Below, one piece after another: positions 36,001 through 50,200 of a stretch of DNA of 64,000 nucleotides. The position numbers and the translations under genes are program-made. The first letter of the stretch is position 1, and each line of letters opens with the position of its first letter. A model generated the notes under the pieces. The model ran no database searches, was not told the DNA's origin, and saw nothing but the letters and a program-made list of their open reading frames with translations. This DNA is from Amblyornis subalaris (Eukaryota; Chordata; Aves; Passeriformes; Ptilonorhynchidae). The DNA lies in the NCBI GenBank assembly GCA_018881555.1, contig JACAXG010000033.1, positions 6,778,979-6,842,978 of the forward strand, given 5' to 3'.

Positions 36001-37872
36001 ACTTCTGCGTGAATAAACATCTGTCCCTGACTGAGCCTTACATCATCTTTTGTCCCGTCAAATGGTTGTTCAGCATATGGTAGGGGAAAGCCTAAGACTT
36101 AATTAGGCATAATTGTGGCATAGTCTGGAATTACAGCAGAGACCAGTGGAAAATAGTCACTGCTGCTACATACTTTAATTGAAAAAGATTAAGGAATGAA
36201 AAGAGTTGACATGCTAGAAGAGGAAAGAAAGGAGTAATGATTTAAGAAACATAAACTGGGTTTTAGCATCTAGTGTTGGCTTACAGGGGTGGTGTTGCAA
36301 GGCTTAGGAAACAGCTAATGAACCAAGAGAGGTCTGTGTCCATGTTGACACATTTATATGTGCTTATTCAAGTGGTTTTCCTATTGCACTTCTGGGTACA
36401 TCTTTGTCGTAGTCAGGTGTGATGGAGAAGGATGATAGAGAGAAAAGAAAAGGAAAAAGGAAATCTAGGAGAAATACAAGAAGTGTTTATCTGTTGTCAG
36501 GCTGAAAGAAATTAAAGGAAGTCTTCACATCTCCCAGATGCAACTTGAAAGTCAGATGTAAGTTTTATACTAGTTATAGTAATTTTGTCAAGATCAAGCA
36601 ATTTTCACGCTAAATTAGGTGAACTTCTGTCTACATAGAGCAAATGAAATGCTTTAAACACCATGATATCAGAACTGAAGAAAAACTTGAACATTCTATG
36701 CTTAAATCTCAAAGTTTGAATGTTATCCTTTTATTTACACACTGAGCTCTGAACCGAAACTCTGCTCTTGAGTTCAGAAGAGAAAGATCATGAGCCATAG
36801 GATTTTTTTCTGATTCTGGGAAAATATTGCAGAATGTAGACTGTTCAGAAATATTGTATTCCAAATAAGTTTTCTGTGTAAGAATTAAATAAATTCTTAT
36901 TTAAAAAGGGACCCCCATAGTCTGGTTTCAAAGATAAGCTTGAATCTGAACCAACCATAAACAAATACTGCTATTTGAAGTCTATGAGTACAGCATATGA
37001 AATGACTGACTTGTGTTACAAGAATGTTTATGGCTTCTTGGTCACTAACTCTGAAATTTAACAATGCATGTTCCAGTAGTTTAAAAGTGATAATTTGTTA
37101 AAGTGGCAGTTTAGTATCTCGGTCAACAATAATATTAAAAACTCCTTAAGCTGATCTCTCAGATGCAAACCAGCACCTGAGCTTGAGTTTGCCTTATCTC
37201 CAGCTTGCTGTCTTCTAAAAAGCAGACTGTCAGCTACTGTTGGCTAAACACGGTAGGGAAATAAGGCAGTAATTGCTATGCTATTGCTCCTTTTTTTTTA
37301 ACTCCTCTGATCCCTTTGCTGTCAGTAATGCTACTTCAACAGACAGGTGGACTGATATAGGGCAGATTTAAGCTCTGCAGGTTTCAATTGTACTTCTGAG
37401 ATTGGCCTTGAGCTGAGAACAGAAGTTGCATGTATTTTGTGAATGGAACAGATTAGAAAAGGACATGCCAGCCCACTATATCAGTTACAATACAAAAAAA
37501 AGAACCCAGAAACCAAACCAAACCACACCAAAAAAATGCACAAAACCAATACACTCTAGAAAGTCTATACTGCCTTTCCGTGTCTCTAAATCCAGATATT
37601 ATATGACTCCAGTACAAAAAGCCGAAAGGAATGACAGAATTTATAATTCAATTTCGGGGAACTTCAGGCATACTTCAAAACAAATTTGAAGCAATATCAA
37701 AAACTGCAGTTATGGCACAGAATAACCATAAGAGTGCTACTCAAGCTCATGGGATTTGTCAAGGAATTTAGCTTCTTATCTATAAAAGAATATTTTTAGT
37801 CACAGCCTTCAAAAAGACTTAAATATGTTGTGACAGTCTAGGAAATATGTGTGTGGACAACTGAATGTATTA

Positions 37873-38280
37873 GAATCATAGAATCATTAAGGTTGGAAAA
37901 GACCTCCTAGGATCATTGAATCCAACCATCAACCCAGCACTACCACCACGTTCACCATTAAACCATGTCCTCAGGTGCCATACCCGTGTGTTTTTTGAAC
38001 ACTTCCAGGGATGACAAATCCACTACTTCCCTGGGCAGTCTGTTCCAGTGCTTGACAACTCTTTTCATGGAGTAATTTTTCCTAATGCCTAATCTAAACC
38101 GCCCCTGGTACTACTTGGGACCATTTCCTCTTGTCCTGTCACTTTTTACCTGTGAGAAGAGTCTGACACCCACCTGGCTACAACCTTCTTTCAGGTGGTT
38201 GTAGAGAGCAATAAGGTCTCCCCTAAGCCTGCTTTTTTTTCTGGCTAAACAACCCCAGCTCCCTCAGCTGCTCCCCCAAG
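37873..38280 (-). mobile_element. CR1 LINE 3' fragment
   Basis: On the + strand the block opens with GAATCATAGAATCATTAAGG, the reverse complement of the CR1 tail built on ATTCTATGAT-like 8-bp repeats. It continues through the standard CR1 3' region: the CCAACCATCAACCCAGCA part, TCCCTGGGCAGTCTGTTCCA near 38029, ACCATTTCCTCTTGTCCTGT near 38120, the GTTGTAGAGAGCAATAAGG part and GGCTAAACAACCCCAGCTCC near 38242. It is 5'-truncated, as is normal for CR1, and moderately diverged. It has no intact reverse transcriptase and cannot move. Confidence 0.93.
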
Positions 38281-41200
38281 GGACCAACTAAAGCTACTGC
38301 AGAAATGGCGGTGGATGATACTGGCCAGGGAAATTGTGTGATTTTATCAATGGGAAACATTTTCCTTGTTTTCAGGAAATCTGGGGAAATCATGTTAACC
38401 AAGGGAAGCATAAGAAGAGATGGGCCTGTACTAGAGTAAAATATATCAACCTGATAAGCATTCAGCTGGAGAGATCTACTAGAGCTGTGATATGTGTTTA
38501 ATTTTATGCACAGTGAGTACTTCCTGGAAAGACAAACCAAGACAGTGCATATGTCTTTGTGAGACAGAATCTTGAATTTAAAGTATCACTGAGTTAGAAC
38601 TTCGAAAGCATCGCCACCCATCAGATGTCAGTAAAATACTAATCAGCATCTTCTTGATTTACTTCAAATATGTTCACTGCTCTAGACAGAGGCTGATGGT
38701 GGCAATAGGATGCCCTGTCAGTAGAAGTAAATAAATCTGACAGAGAAATCTGATCATGGAAATGGGCCATCAAAATGGTGTAGATCATGATAATCACTTT
38801 CACCTGAGAACCCTGTTAGTTAATACATCTTCCTGTATATACGTGACCCTAATTGTTTTACATTCTTGAGAAAATGTCTGAAAAAATGCTTTAAAAAATA
38901 GCTGGTGCGCAGATGTAGCTTTAGAGAGCAGTGAAGGACAAGTGAGTTTCATGTCTGAATAGTTTAGGTTATTGCTAGAGGGTGAAAATTTAGTTGATAC
39001 GAGCCAATGAGGCTTTGTCGGCGTGGTGTTCCAAACAGCTATTCACAGGTGGCGTGCTATTGTAACTGCACTCAAAATAGCATTGGCTTTTTTTAAGCCA
39101 TAATGATAATTGAAAGTTTGGCAGTCAAATACTTCAGATCATTCCACTTTCAGCTTGCTTGGTGGAGATAGTTAAAGGAAGTACAATACACTGAATCTCT
39201 GGCAATTGCGCGCGGGCAGCTTTTGTGGCTGTGGGTAGGCTTCAAAAAGGAAAGCTATACATAGCATAAGCATGTATCATTTAGAATATCACTTTTCTTA
39301 CTGTGCAGGACAATGGCATGTGAGATTAGCTGGAGTGCCTGTGCTAGCCGAATATCACTAGTATTTCATAGCGAGGGTCCGTGCTGCTGCTGAGGAAATA
39401 CAACACAGACTCTTGACTCTAAGAATATGTCTGACTTCTTTGGATATTGTCTCATTGAAGCTAGGTAAGAAGAATCATGTCGAGTTGCTTGTGTGAAGCT
39501 CTGATATTAAAGTTTGCTTGGTTTTAAAAAGCTGCTCGTTTCATACAGCTTAGGGAATGTAATAGTTCATGTCCTTTATCAGCTACTCACGTTTTTCCAG
39601 AATATTGTTTTTATATTTCATTGAACTTTGACTGCATTCAGACAGAAGTATATTAGAAAGATCGAATTTAGTTTAGAATGGGATTTTTTTTTTTTTTTTC
39701 CAATCAATAGGAATATTAGGGTTTGTATCTTTGGGAGCAAAACAGGGCCACAGAGAGATAATTTTTTTTCCCAGAGCATGCAAGACACCACATTTTAGCA
39801 ACAGCAGCCTTGCCATTCATCTTAGAAAGATTATTATAAAATAACTAAAAACATTTGTTTTAGGAAGATACTTCCCGGTCTGACTCTCTACATAGCTGAA
39901 CATTGTCTAATAATTTGTTTCAGTTTATAGGTGGATAGTTATTGTTACCAAATTGGATTGTGTTAGCTTTGTGAACTGACTTTGAATTAGTGCAAATGAG
40001 CACATAATAATCAGGGCAGTGAGAATTCATGCTGTTGAAAAATGGGTTAGCTAGTGCTACAAATCTGCTTCCCAGGAAAATGGCCAAGTGGAACCTTCAA
40101 AAGCTCTTATTTTTGCTTGCCTTCAATCAGGAGATGAAATAAACTTAAAGTATGAATCAGATAATTTGTAGGTTAGTGGAAAATGTGAACAAATCTGTAG
40201 CTAGGAGCCAAAGTTAGTGGCTGAAATCTGAAAGACCATTTGAAATGAGATAATTCTGGCTTCATTTAGAGCTTTGTCTTTTGAGTTTATTTCACAGAGA
40301 CAAAACTTGCTAGGAAATATTTACTTGGGCAGAAGGATAGGGTCACACAGATTTTGATCAAGAAGTATTCAATTAAACTGGAATTAGGAAATGGTTGGCT
40401 AATTTTACTAGGTGAGGCAAAAGCCTAGCTTCAGACTCTGAAGGAAGTGGCAAACCTGGTGTGACTTCTGTTAAAAGATGTTGGATTCTTCTATCCTGTA
40501 TATATGTGCAGTTCAGGTCCAACAGCATTGAAATTACTCATGTTGTGCTAGGCTAAAAGTTAAGGAAAAAGCAGGAAAGTTGAGACTAAAGCTAAAATAA
40601 AAATAAGAATATGACTCTATATTTAGAGAAAGCTGTAAAAGAAGAAAAATCCACATCCCATGTTTTTAGGGACATGTAAGCATCAGAACAGAGTGGACAG
40701 AAAATGAACATCTAAATAACTTACCCTTAAAAATCCTAAAAATGTATTTTCACCAAATATGGTTCTCTGCCACAATATCCTGCATAAGTCTATGTTTCTA
40801 AAGCACTAAGAGTGGCACTGGGAACTTTTGGGTTTTTTCCCCCCTCTGTTGTACCGTTAAGAAGAAGCCTCTTTTTAAAAGGTTGAGCTCATCTTTGATA
40901 ACCAATATGAAGTACTCTCTAAGCATGCAATTTTGTTCAAATAGAGAAAATTTCATGCTTTGTTGAAAAATACTTTAGCTTCATTGTACTCTACACTTAT
41001 CCATCGATTTTATTGTACTTGGATAAATTTCTGCTGTTGTAGAGACTGACAAAAAGGATCCCAAGGCAGAATGTAGGTTGAACTTAGTCTTTTCTGTAGT
41101 CTGCATAGGGGAAAAAAAAGGTTAAAAAAAAAAAATCTAAATGTCATTATCAGTCCTTTTCTATGAATGTTCCTACTAGCAGCTTCTCTTGACTACTTAG

Positions 41201-44200
41201 AATACTCTGGGAAAAAAAAAAATCTAGATGTCTTTTTTGAGTCTTTAGTGATTTTTGCATCACTCGATTTAGCTCTCTAGTAGTCCAAAGGAATGGAAAT
41301 TGAATTTCAGAATTCAGCCTCAGGCTCTTCCGGATGTATCAGCTTTTTGCTATTCGCTCATTCCAGCACCCATGAGTCAGGACACCAAATGTTCCCAGCG
41401 AGGCTGCTTCCAGTGCCTCGCTGAAGTTGCAAGCAGTTAGTCACAGATGAAAGCAGCATGCATGAGTATCCATGTGGCATCCGAAAAAATACCATGGAGA
41501 TATCTTTTTCAGCTGAATAACACCTGGCTGAGATATTTACAGGCATAAGCAGCCTCATTGTATGTGAAAATGGAAAGGAACCTTACCACCATGAGGCACT
41601 GCGCGGGAGGACAATGTCAAGATGGCAAGGGTTATCTGTATGCAGAAGCTAGACAGAATTAACTGAAGAGTGGAGAGAAATATTAAACCATTCGTATTCT
41701 TTGAAAGTATATTCATTCCACTTTCAAATTATGAGAAGTTGTTAGATTTCCTTAAATCAAAGTGTGATTTATATAATTACTGTATTATGATTATATGTAA
41801 TAAAGGATTTGACATTTTGTAATGGGTTCTAAATATAAAAGGGAAACTAAACAGGATTTCTTTTTTCTTTTGAGGGAACTTCTTCATTCAATATTTAAAT
41901 GAATTCAGTCATTGTTTGGCATTCTCTGTCTCAAGATTATGCCTGAATGGAAGATCATGCATTCTGATTTTTTTCAATTTCATTGAAACTTCTTGTAAAC
42001 ATAATCTGTAATACAGAATCCATCAAGACCCAAGATGCAAGGACTCATGGACAGAAGTAAACCCAAACAAAATCCAACCCATTCTAATTATTGAGTTAAT
42101 TAAAATATGCTTGCAGTGATTTTATTTGTTTGGTTGATTGGTTTTCTTCAATTTCCTTCATGGAAACACGGAAAATATTTGGTTTTGTCAGATTTAAAAA
42201 TTCCGCTTGCCACATTTATCTTGTTATCCAGGCAAAGTAATATATCATTTAAAATCATATGTCATAAACATTTGTTAAATCTGTATATGAATGATCTGTA
42301 TATGAATGTTCAAGCCAACAAAATAAATGAAGCATAGAAAGAAAGAAAAGCAATCAAGTTTTAGACCAGTCAATAGTACAGCTCTTATCATTATGCATGC
42401 ATTACTTCTGTACAGGTAGTCCATGTTACAACTACTTTGGCAGAGAATTAAGAAATAGAGAAATGTTGTTACTTAGGAAGATTAATTGGCAGTATCACAT
42501 TTATAACTCGCTTTAAACCCAGCTGTGTCTCATGAGTAAGTCAGTATTCTACATTTCTGAACTGGTCTGTAAACAAGAGTTTTGCTTATTACTGGGAGTG
42601 TTCAGGATGTAATTATAATTGTCTCTCTATTTGGCTCTACAGTGGCCTTATTCAGGATACTTAAGAAGGCTGAAGTCCTCTACTCTGCAGGAGTACCACC
42701 TACTCCATTTCATGCTTTCCCTCATCGTGGAAAGCAGTTGCACTTACTGCATCTGTACAAACTGCTTCACTCCTATGTGTCCTTCCATGTACTATGGAGT
42801 TGAAGAATGTGTCCATCCTGTTCCACATTTTATGTTGAAAGAAAATAAAATATCAAAGGGTCAGATGCTGCATTATAACCTACAGTGATAGAGGTGTACT
42901 TGTTGAAGACCCAGAAAACAAAAAAGCAACTAGCAGCTCTCATCCGGAAACCTAAAAATAGTTACAAAGACTGTATAGCAAATCAGGCAGCGGAAACTAA
43001 GGGTGGAGTTAACCACGTTGGTGTAGAAGAGAGCTAGCACCAGGCACAGTCCTGAATTCTGCTGTGTTGAAGTCAGACAAGAGGAAAGTTTGACTGAAGT
43101 ATGACCCAAACTCTTTGTCATGTCAGGGCAGTCCGTATCTCCGCAAAGGGAGACACAAAATTTATGTGCCGAGTTTTGTGGCATATGACCTCTTTCTCTT
43201 TGGAAGTGAGACTGCTCTTCATTCAGGAAGCAGAGTCCTATGACTTAATCACCAACATAAGGATTTTTTTAGATGGGTAATTCTTAGTCCCTCTTCAGTT
43301 CTAGACTACAATGCAGAAATGCAAAATTCCTGGACCCACATGACAACGGGCCGAGAGATGCTTTACCCTGATGTCTGCATTTTTCTGTTTTTATTTGGAT
43401 TTCCTTATGAACCCTCTTTTTTTGGTCTTATAGGGTTTCCATTTTTGATTATACTGTGCTCTGTAGCATATTACTTGGCACTGAACTGGAAAATTCCATG
43501 AGGGTAGGCACCAGTCTCCATTTTCTCAGTCCTATTGCCAGAAGGCTATCCTATAGTAAAGGGGTAGTAGGACCATGGTATCTGAGATCTGTGCAATCCT
43601 GCTGATTTATTTTGGTATGTACTAAACTAGCAAAACAAGTTGTTTCGAGTAATTGCGTGGATAGGAACTTTATTGAGTTTATGTAGTGGCACAGTGTGAC
43701 ACAAGTAGAGAATTTTCTCAGAAAACTGCAGGTTTTAAATCTTTTGCAATCCTAACTAGGCATTCTTGAATGAGTTTTCTGAACACAGATATCTGAGTTG
43801 CATTGAACTTGTTGCCTGGACTACCCTTTCCACTGAGAGATGTGTTGAGAGTGGTTAAAGACGATTGTTATATAAATGACAATAAAGTTCTGTCAGATAC
43901 TAATCTGACACCCAGTAATCTTAAAGTAATCTTAAATCCATTTTAAACCACTCAATTCTATAAATGGCACAGCTGATTGATTTTTCCTAGTTAATTATTT
44001 TTTATTTATTTAGCTGACATTTATAATCAAATATCTGGTTTCTTTTCATCTAGATGAAGATTTTTTATTCATATAGTAATTTAATAAATTAAATTATTTG
44101 TCTTAATTCTGAATTTATAATTGTTTAATACTTTGCTTCTTTAGTTTACTGTAGTACATTTCTAGATTTTACTTAAATTAGTGTTTTATGAAAGTAAATA

Positions 44201-47200
44201 AGTCATATCCTTTTCAGCAAGTAACATTAAAGAAACCTTCAGGATTTCAATAGATGTAAAACTTCACTGATTTAATGGCGTGACCAAATATCTCTTATGA
44301 TTAGAGAGAGGAGCCTTGTAAGATATCTGAAACCAATTTGTATTTTCACTGGACAAGAAGTTAGGAGCAAAAATTATTTTGATTTACCACTCGTGTTGCG
44401 GATAGGTAAAACCTTGCAAAATGAAGGCCTTGTTACCCTTGTAAAATCATAGTTCACGTCTGTTACTTTGGCTAAGTAAAAAGGCCTCTGGGAACCAGTT
44501 CAGCTAGCTTAGAAGTAGAGAAAACAAGTTACATAACTTTGGCATGATCACCTGGTGGCTTATGGTGACTGGTTGAATTATTGTCTGTTTTGTTTCAATG
44601 GTATGTATTCTGATAAGGGCTAACTGCCAAAAAAGGCTTGTTTTTTGTAATAAAGCTCGCTCTCCTTCGCACCTGCCTGGGAACTCTATATCACTCCGTC
44701 GACACACACTCATGTTCGTGAGACTTTAGAAGTTGTCTTAATGTAAGAATAAAAACAAATCTATGCATGGTCCCTCTAAGCTTAATAGTGATTTAAAACA
44801 GAAAACATGCTTTGCTGTGAGAGCAAAAATTAGCCTGAGTACCAATTTTTTTTTTGGTTGTCAAATTGGACAATGAGAAAACTCACTGAGGTTCTCTGGC
44901 CAATGTAAACGTCTGTTATGTTAATGTTTAATCTGAACTTTAAAGTCAATTGAGGTGAAACAGTAACAGGAAGGTGGGATTTATCAGATCTGTGCTAGGT
45001 AATTAAGTAGGACTTTTCTGTAAGTCTTGGTTTCTTAAAATGGTTGTAAGGATAGTCTGTTTGGCTTAAATGCAGACATCAATTGCTGACACCCAAAATT
45101 ACATTAATCCTTCTCAAAAAGTCTTTTTTTTTTTCCATTTTTCACTTTACTACAATGGACATGGGACTTGGATTTTGCAAATATTTTAGTATTTTAGTTC
45201 TGACACAGTTTGCTCTTTTGAGGTGTACCTCCTGATCACTTTTGCTTTTGAGCTTTGGTTCACATTACTAAGTGGCCTTAGAGCATGTGAACAAGATAGC
45301 TTTGGGTTGAAATTCAGCTGGAAGTTGTGCTTCAACTGCTTACAGGCATTCAGTCTGTGAAACCAGGTTAGACCTACTCTGAAATCCTTGTCCCCACAAA
45401 CATAAATACAGTGTGCATCAGAACATAATGCAAATGATTCAATCCATAAATTCACTCATACTGAGTTGCAGTGCTTATTACTAGAGAAAACTTCAAACAT
45501 CGCTTCTTGTTGACAGTACAGACACTACAGATAGTGAAGATAACTGATGAAGGTAAAAAGAGGTGATGGTAATATGCTGGTGAAAAAAACCAAATTCAGC
45601 AATTTTTTTTCTGCAAAACTGAATGCCAAAAAGGGAGTCAGGGCAAGAAGACACCCTGAGCTGGCAAAACAAATATACAAACCAAAAATAAAACAATTTT
45701 CATATTTTCGTTAAAAAAACCAACCAAACCAAAACAACCACATATGTAATATTAATTTTTAGTATTTTTCGCTGGAAATTTTATACGAAATTAAAATTTA
45801 ATCTGATATCTAAAGACCTCAGCTCCAAAAATGGTCACTAAATTAGTGCTCATTAATTAAGGGGTTTTTTCCCAAACAGTGTGAAAAGTATCAATTAAAT
45901 TTGCTTCATCAAAATTCATGAAGAGGCTGATCCTCCTGTTAGAACAGAAGTAGAGAGAGAACAGTACAAATATAATAGAATTTCAGAGATTGATTTCCAT
46001 CAATCATATTTATGAGTAATGTGTAACATACATATATTTTAAAGCTGGTGGCATCATATTTTGAACTACAGTTTTTCCAGTCTCTTTACATAGAAGAAAG
46101 TTGATTACTTATTAAGACATAAAGGAAATTGGATGGAGAAAAGAAAAAAAACTGCTTAAATTAGCAAAATTGCTCAAAGCCCATTTAGGTTTCAAGGCTG
46201 TTAAGCAGTCCTGTACTTAAAAATTGGCTTTCAAGGTTAGGACGTTGGATAGGGCCACGATAACTGTGCTTTTGGCGGGCAGAATTCAGTTGAGAGCACT
46301 CCTCACCATTTGGGAGTCGCATCTGTTTTGATTAGGACCTGAATCTCTGCCTGGTGCCCTGGTTCAGCCTCCTACAGATACCCTCCTTAACCAGACAGAC
46401 CTAACAGCTTTTGTTTCCTGTAAACTCATTTCCTCTGGAGATCTGTGATGACTCAGGTATGCTTTCAATCCTAATCCATTATTTATTTTTTTTTTGTTCC
46501 ACCCACAAGGTGCAAAAATGGGAAGCAGACAAGATAAAATTTAACGAGAACAAGTTATAAATTTCTTTAATTTAACTTAATTTCTTCATGATTTGCTTTC
46601 TGCTTTAATTCAGAACAGACAGTCTGCTTCATGCAGTCCATGTGTGTGATTATGTCTGCCTTGTATTTTAGTTCAGGTCTATGCCTGCACAAAAACAAAT
46701 AAGAAAGTGAACACAACACAAACATAAACCCGACTCACTCCAGGGAGTCTATTAGTTTTGGATCAGAGAACGACTGGAAAGCCACAGCTCCTTAGCAGCA
46801 CAGTTTATAGAGTTTATAGCCATAAAGAAGTCAAAAGTGGGCAAAACATTTACTGCATGTCAGTTGGATACTGCTGTAAGAAACCCATCAGTTACCTTTT
46901 CCCTTCAGAGACACTGATGGAGTTTTGGAGGCAACTTCCATTTTCACCCCTACTGCATTCTTCGTAACATCAGTCATCTGTCGGAAATGTCCCATCAGGT
47001 ATGTCTCAGCAGCAAGGCAGCACTAGCTTTTGAAGACACATGGGATTGACCACAATGCTTTTTGAATTCTCAGGTTTAAGCATGCTTCTTTTGAGTTCAT
47101 TTTTGTATAATGATCCAGTTCACTACGTTTGAAGAGTTTTTATCTATTGAGAAGAATATTGATGAAGAAATGAGAAAAGGGGCTTTGAAGGAAAACAGGT

Positions 47201-50200
47201 ACAGTAAAACCTGTCAAATAAAATTAATGCAGTAGGGTTTTCTGTATTACATTACTTTTATTTAATATTCTTATATAACTACAAAAGTAAATCCCCTGAA
47301 AATTGTATTCCCACTGACAGCTTCCCTGCTATTTTATGGTGCATCCTCTATAGTTAATGGTCTATCACAGCTTCCACTGGAAGTTCTGATTTGTCAAGGC
47401 TTTATTGTAGCAACAAAATTGTTAGAAAGGAATTTCATTCTGTGAGAGACTGAAAAACGAATTTTAGTTTAAATTGATTTAGCCATCTCTAAATTAGAGG
47501 CAAAGAGGGTTTGGTATTTTTTTTTCATTTTTCAGGTTTTATCTATCTTTTTCTTTAATAGGCCAATTTCTTTTCTATTGTAAACTGGAATAGTTGCTCT
47601 GAAGTTGGAAAAAAGAGCTAGAAGTTTGGCTTCTGGCTAGAATGTCTGTCTCCAGAGTCAAACAAGAAACTATTTTGCTGCTTTCAATGCACTTCAGATC
47701 TGAATCTACAGATACGTACTTGAACAATTTTTCAAAAGATACCCAACAGTGGGAGAAAGTTATAATGTGCAAAGGAAATGTACAGATGCTCTGCATGGTA
47801 AAGCCTTTGACCAGTTCCTGAATTACTGATTTTGTGTGATATTTGCATTACTATTTGCCCTTCAATGTACATCTGCAGCACCTAAATGCTGCTAAAAGGT
47901 CTTTACTACTTTTTCAAATCTAAGTAACTATCATTTAAGAATTTGGCTCTTTTTCTAACTGCACTGATAAAAGACCAGATGTTGTACTGAATCCCTCATG
48001 CTTGTGCCACTGAAGACAGAGTCGACATAGAGCTATATCCTGGGCACCCTGCTGCAATCTCAGGCTCTAACTTACTTGATACAACTGCAAGTAGTGCTGT
48101 GGTAAAATCAGAGCACATCATTTGCTAAAGTGCCACCCATAAGAGAAGAATTTTCTGCATAAACTATAAAAAAAAATGAAAGTGTGACAGTACGACTGCT
48201 ACATAAAGTCAGTGTTCGCCTGTTCTTCTAGACAGAAAAGCAGCAGCATTTGACCATGCTGTAGCAAGACAAACTCAATTTTTTTCAACAAGGATATTAG
48301 ACTAGGCCTGAACTGCTTCTTTTGACATGTTGTTGCATGTATAAATTCATAATTTAGAAACAGCCATTGAATATCTGTTACATATAAATTATTTCTACAC
48401 TTCAAAAAGGTACAAATTCTGATTTTTTTTTTTCCATCAAGGTTAAAGAATTGATTTTTCCATGTACAGGACTTGACCTATAATTTTAAAGAACATCAAG
48501 TGGATAGGCAGATTCGATGTTCATATTCAGTGTTAGAGAATAAAATAATGGTTTAGGTAAATTGTTCACCAATGTGAAAATGTAAGTCTGTGAAATTCAT
48601 AAGTTGCTCTCTTGTTTCTTTACTAACAGAGGAGCCTGATGGAGGTCTGATTTCCTTCAAAGTCCGTCTTCAAATTGTCTGGCACTCTTACAAATCGGGT
48701 TCTAGGATGCAATGACCAGTAGCAACTCATTTTTGCAAGTGATACTGGCTGTCAGCCTGATGAGATATGGTGAACTTCTGAATAGTGGAAGAAAAGATGT
48801 TAGTTCAGCTTGTTCTATGAACACCTTTCAAAGAGGTGAAACTTTTTTTGGGTGTTTACCCCAGCTCATTTTTAACATCGGCATCAGAGTCTTATGAAAA
48901 TGTTTAGCAGTGTCCTGTGGTGAAATATTACAAGAATCCTCTGTGTCTAATGATGTAGAGCAAAATGTAAAAAAAGAAAAAAGGAATCCAAAAAAGCAGT
49001 AAGTGGAGACTTACATAAATTTGTCTATGTATAGTATGCAGATCTTTTTCTCAAATGTGTCAATATAGCAATTTGATTATCTTTGATAGCATTCTTTTAT
49101 TTCCAAGTAGCATTTTTGATCTTTATTGTGTGTTATAATCTACAGTGTTGCTTACGGCTTAACACTGCTGGAATTTTATTTTGAAAGTTTACTTTTTTAT
49201 TGGAGAAAACATGTAGTTACAGACAGTTGCAATAAAACTAAGCTACCCAGTGTTTCCTGACTAGATCCTCTCAAGGAGTCCACCACATTACTATTAGGTT
49301 TTTGTCTGTCTTTCCCCTCCTTTTAGGACAACAGTCTGAGGAAAACAATTACCTGGCTGTGAAACATATTTCTTGAACAGCAGGATCTGGCTCAGTGGCT
49401 TGCTCCTTATATCTACAGAACTATTCAACAAATGATGGCAAGAGAGAAAATAGGTGACCCTTTAGCATCTGCCTTTGTTAGTTAAACTGTTGATAATTTT
49501 TGCCTAAAGGATTTTTTTTAGAAAGGAAGTATAGTACTTTGTTTATGATTTACATTAATTTCTTCTCTCCTGTGACCATTTGATGTTAAATCCCCAGAGT
49601 CTATATGTTAATTAAATGTCTGTGTGTATATATGATTGCAAAAGAGAGAAAAAAGATCGCTTTCAAAAGCACAAATATATACTAAAGTGTCTTTAAATAA
49701 AGATGTACCTTTAAATTCAGACATAGATCTTGAGGGCTTTATTTGCTGACAGGAATGCACATAATTAATTTGCTTCTTCAGCTGCATCCAATAAAAACCT
49801 CTTCTGCTGATGGGTTGATAAACAGGGATTCTCTGTTGATAAATTTGGAGAGGCAAGTGCATTGTCTTTGATTTGTTTTCATTTGTTTGCTTTTTTTCTG
49901 AAGAAAAAAAATGCAAAAGCCACCTTCTTACCAGAAGTTTTCATCCCTGGCAGCAAAATGTGTTCTTCTTCCTGGTTTTAATGCGCAGAGATTGGTGAAG
50001 GATTCATTCTCTGCAAAGTTCAGGGGAAGGGTACATGTTCTGACTGATTATAAGGGCATATTTCATTACCCTGCAGGTGGTTGTACCCAAAACATTTAGG
50101 GTTTTCTTACCTGCATGGAGGAATTCCTTGATAAAGGTCTGCTGAGTGTAAGTAAATATATCCTGATATTTTTGTTTGTAAATAATTTTACTTCCAAATC

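Larger units (their letters stand above)
28481..37872. other. AT-rich intron 1, no gene seen
   Basis: AT-rich intron with ambiguous bases at 31183 and 31767, a 2.9-copy ATTGTATTCC repeat at 33281-33309 and a TCTG/TCTA microsatellite at 35931-36000. No exon, RNA gene or recognisable transposon. Confidence 0.55.

Noticed and set aside
38223..38540. 105-codon minus-strand frame at the CR1 fragment boundary
   Set aside because: It straddles the CR1 fragment and unique intron and carries no reverse transcriptase motif.
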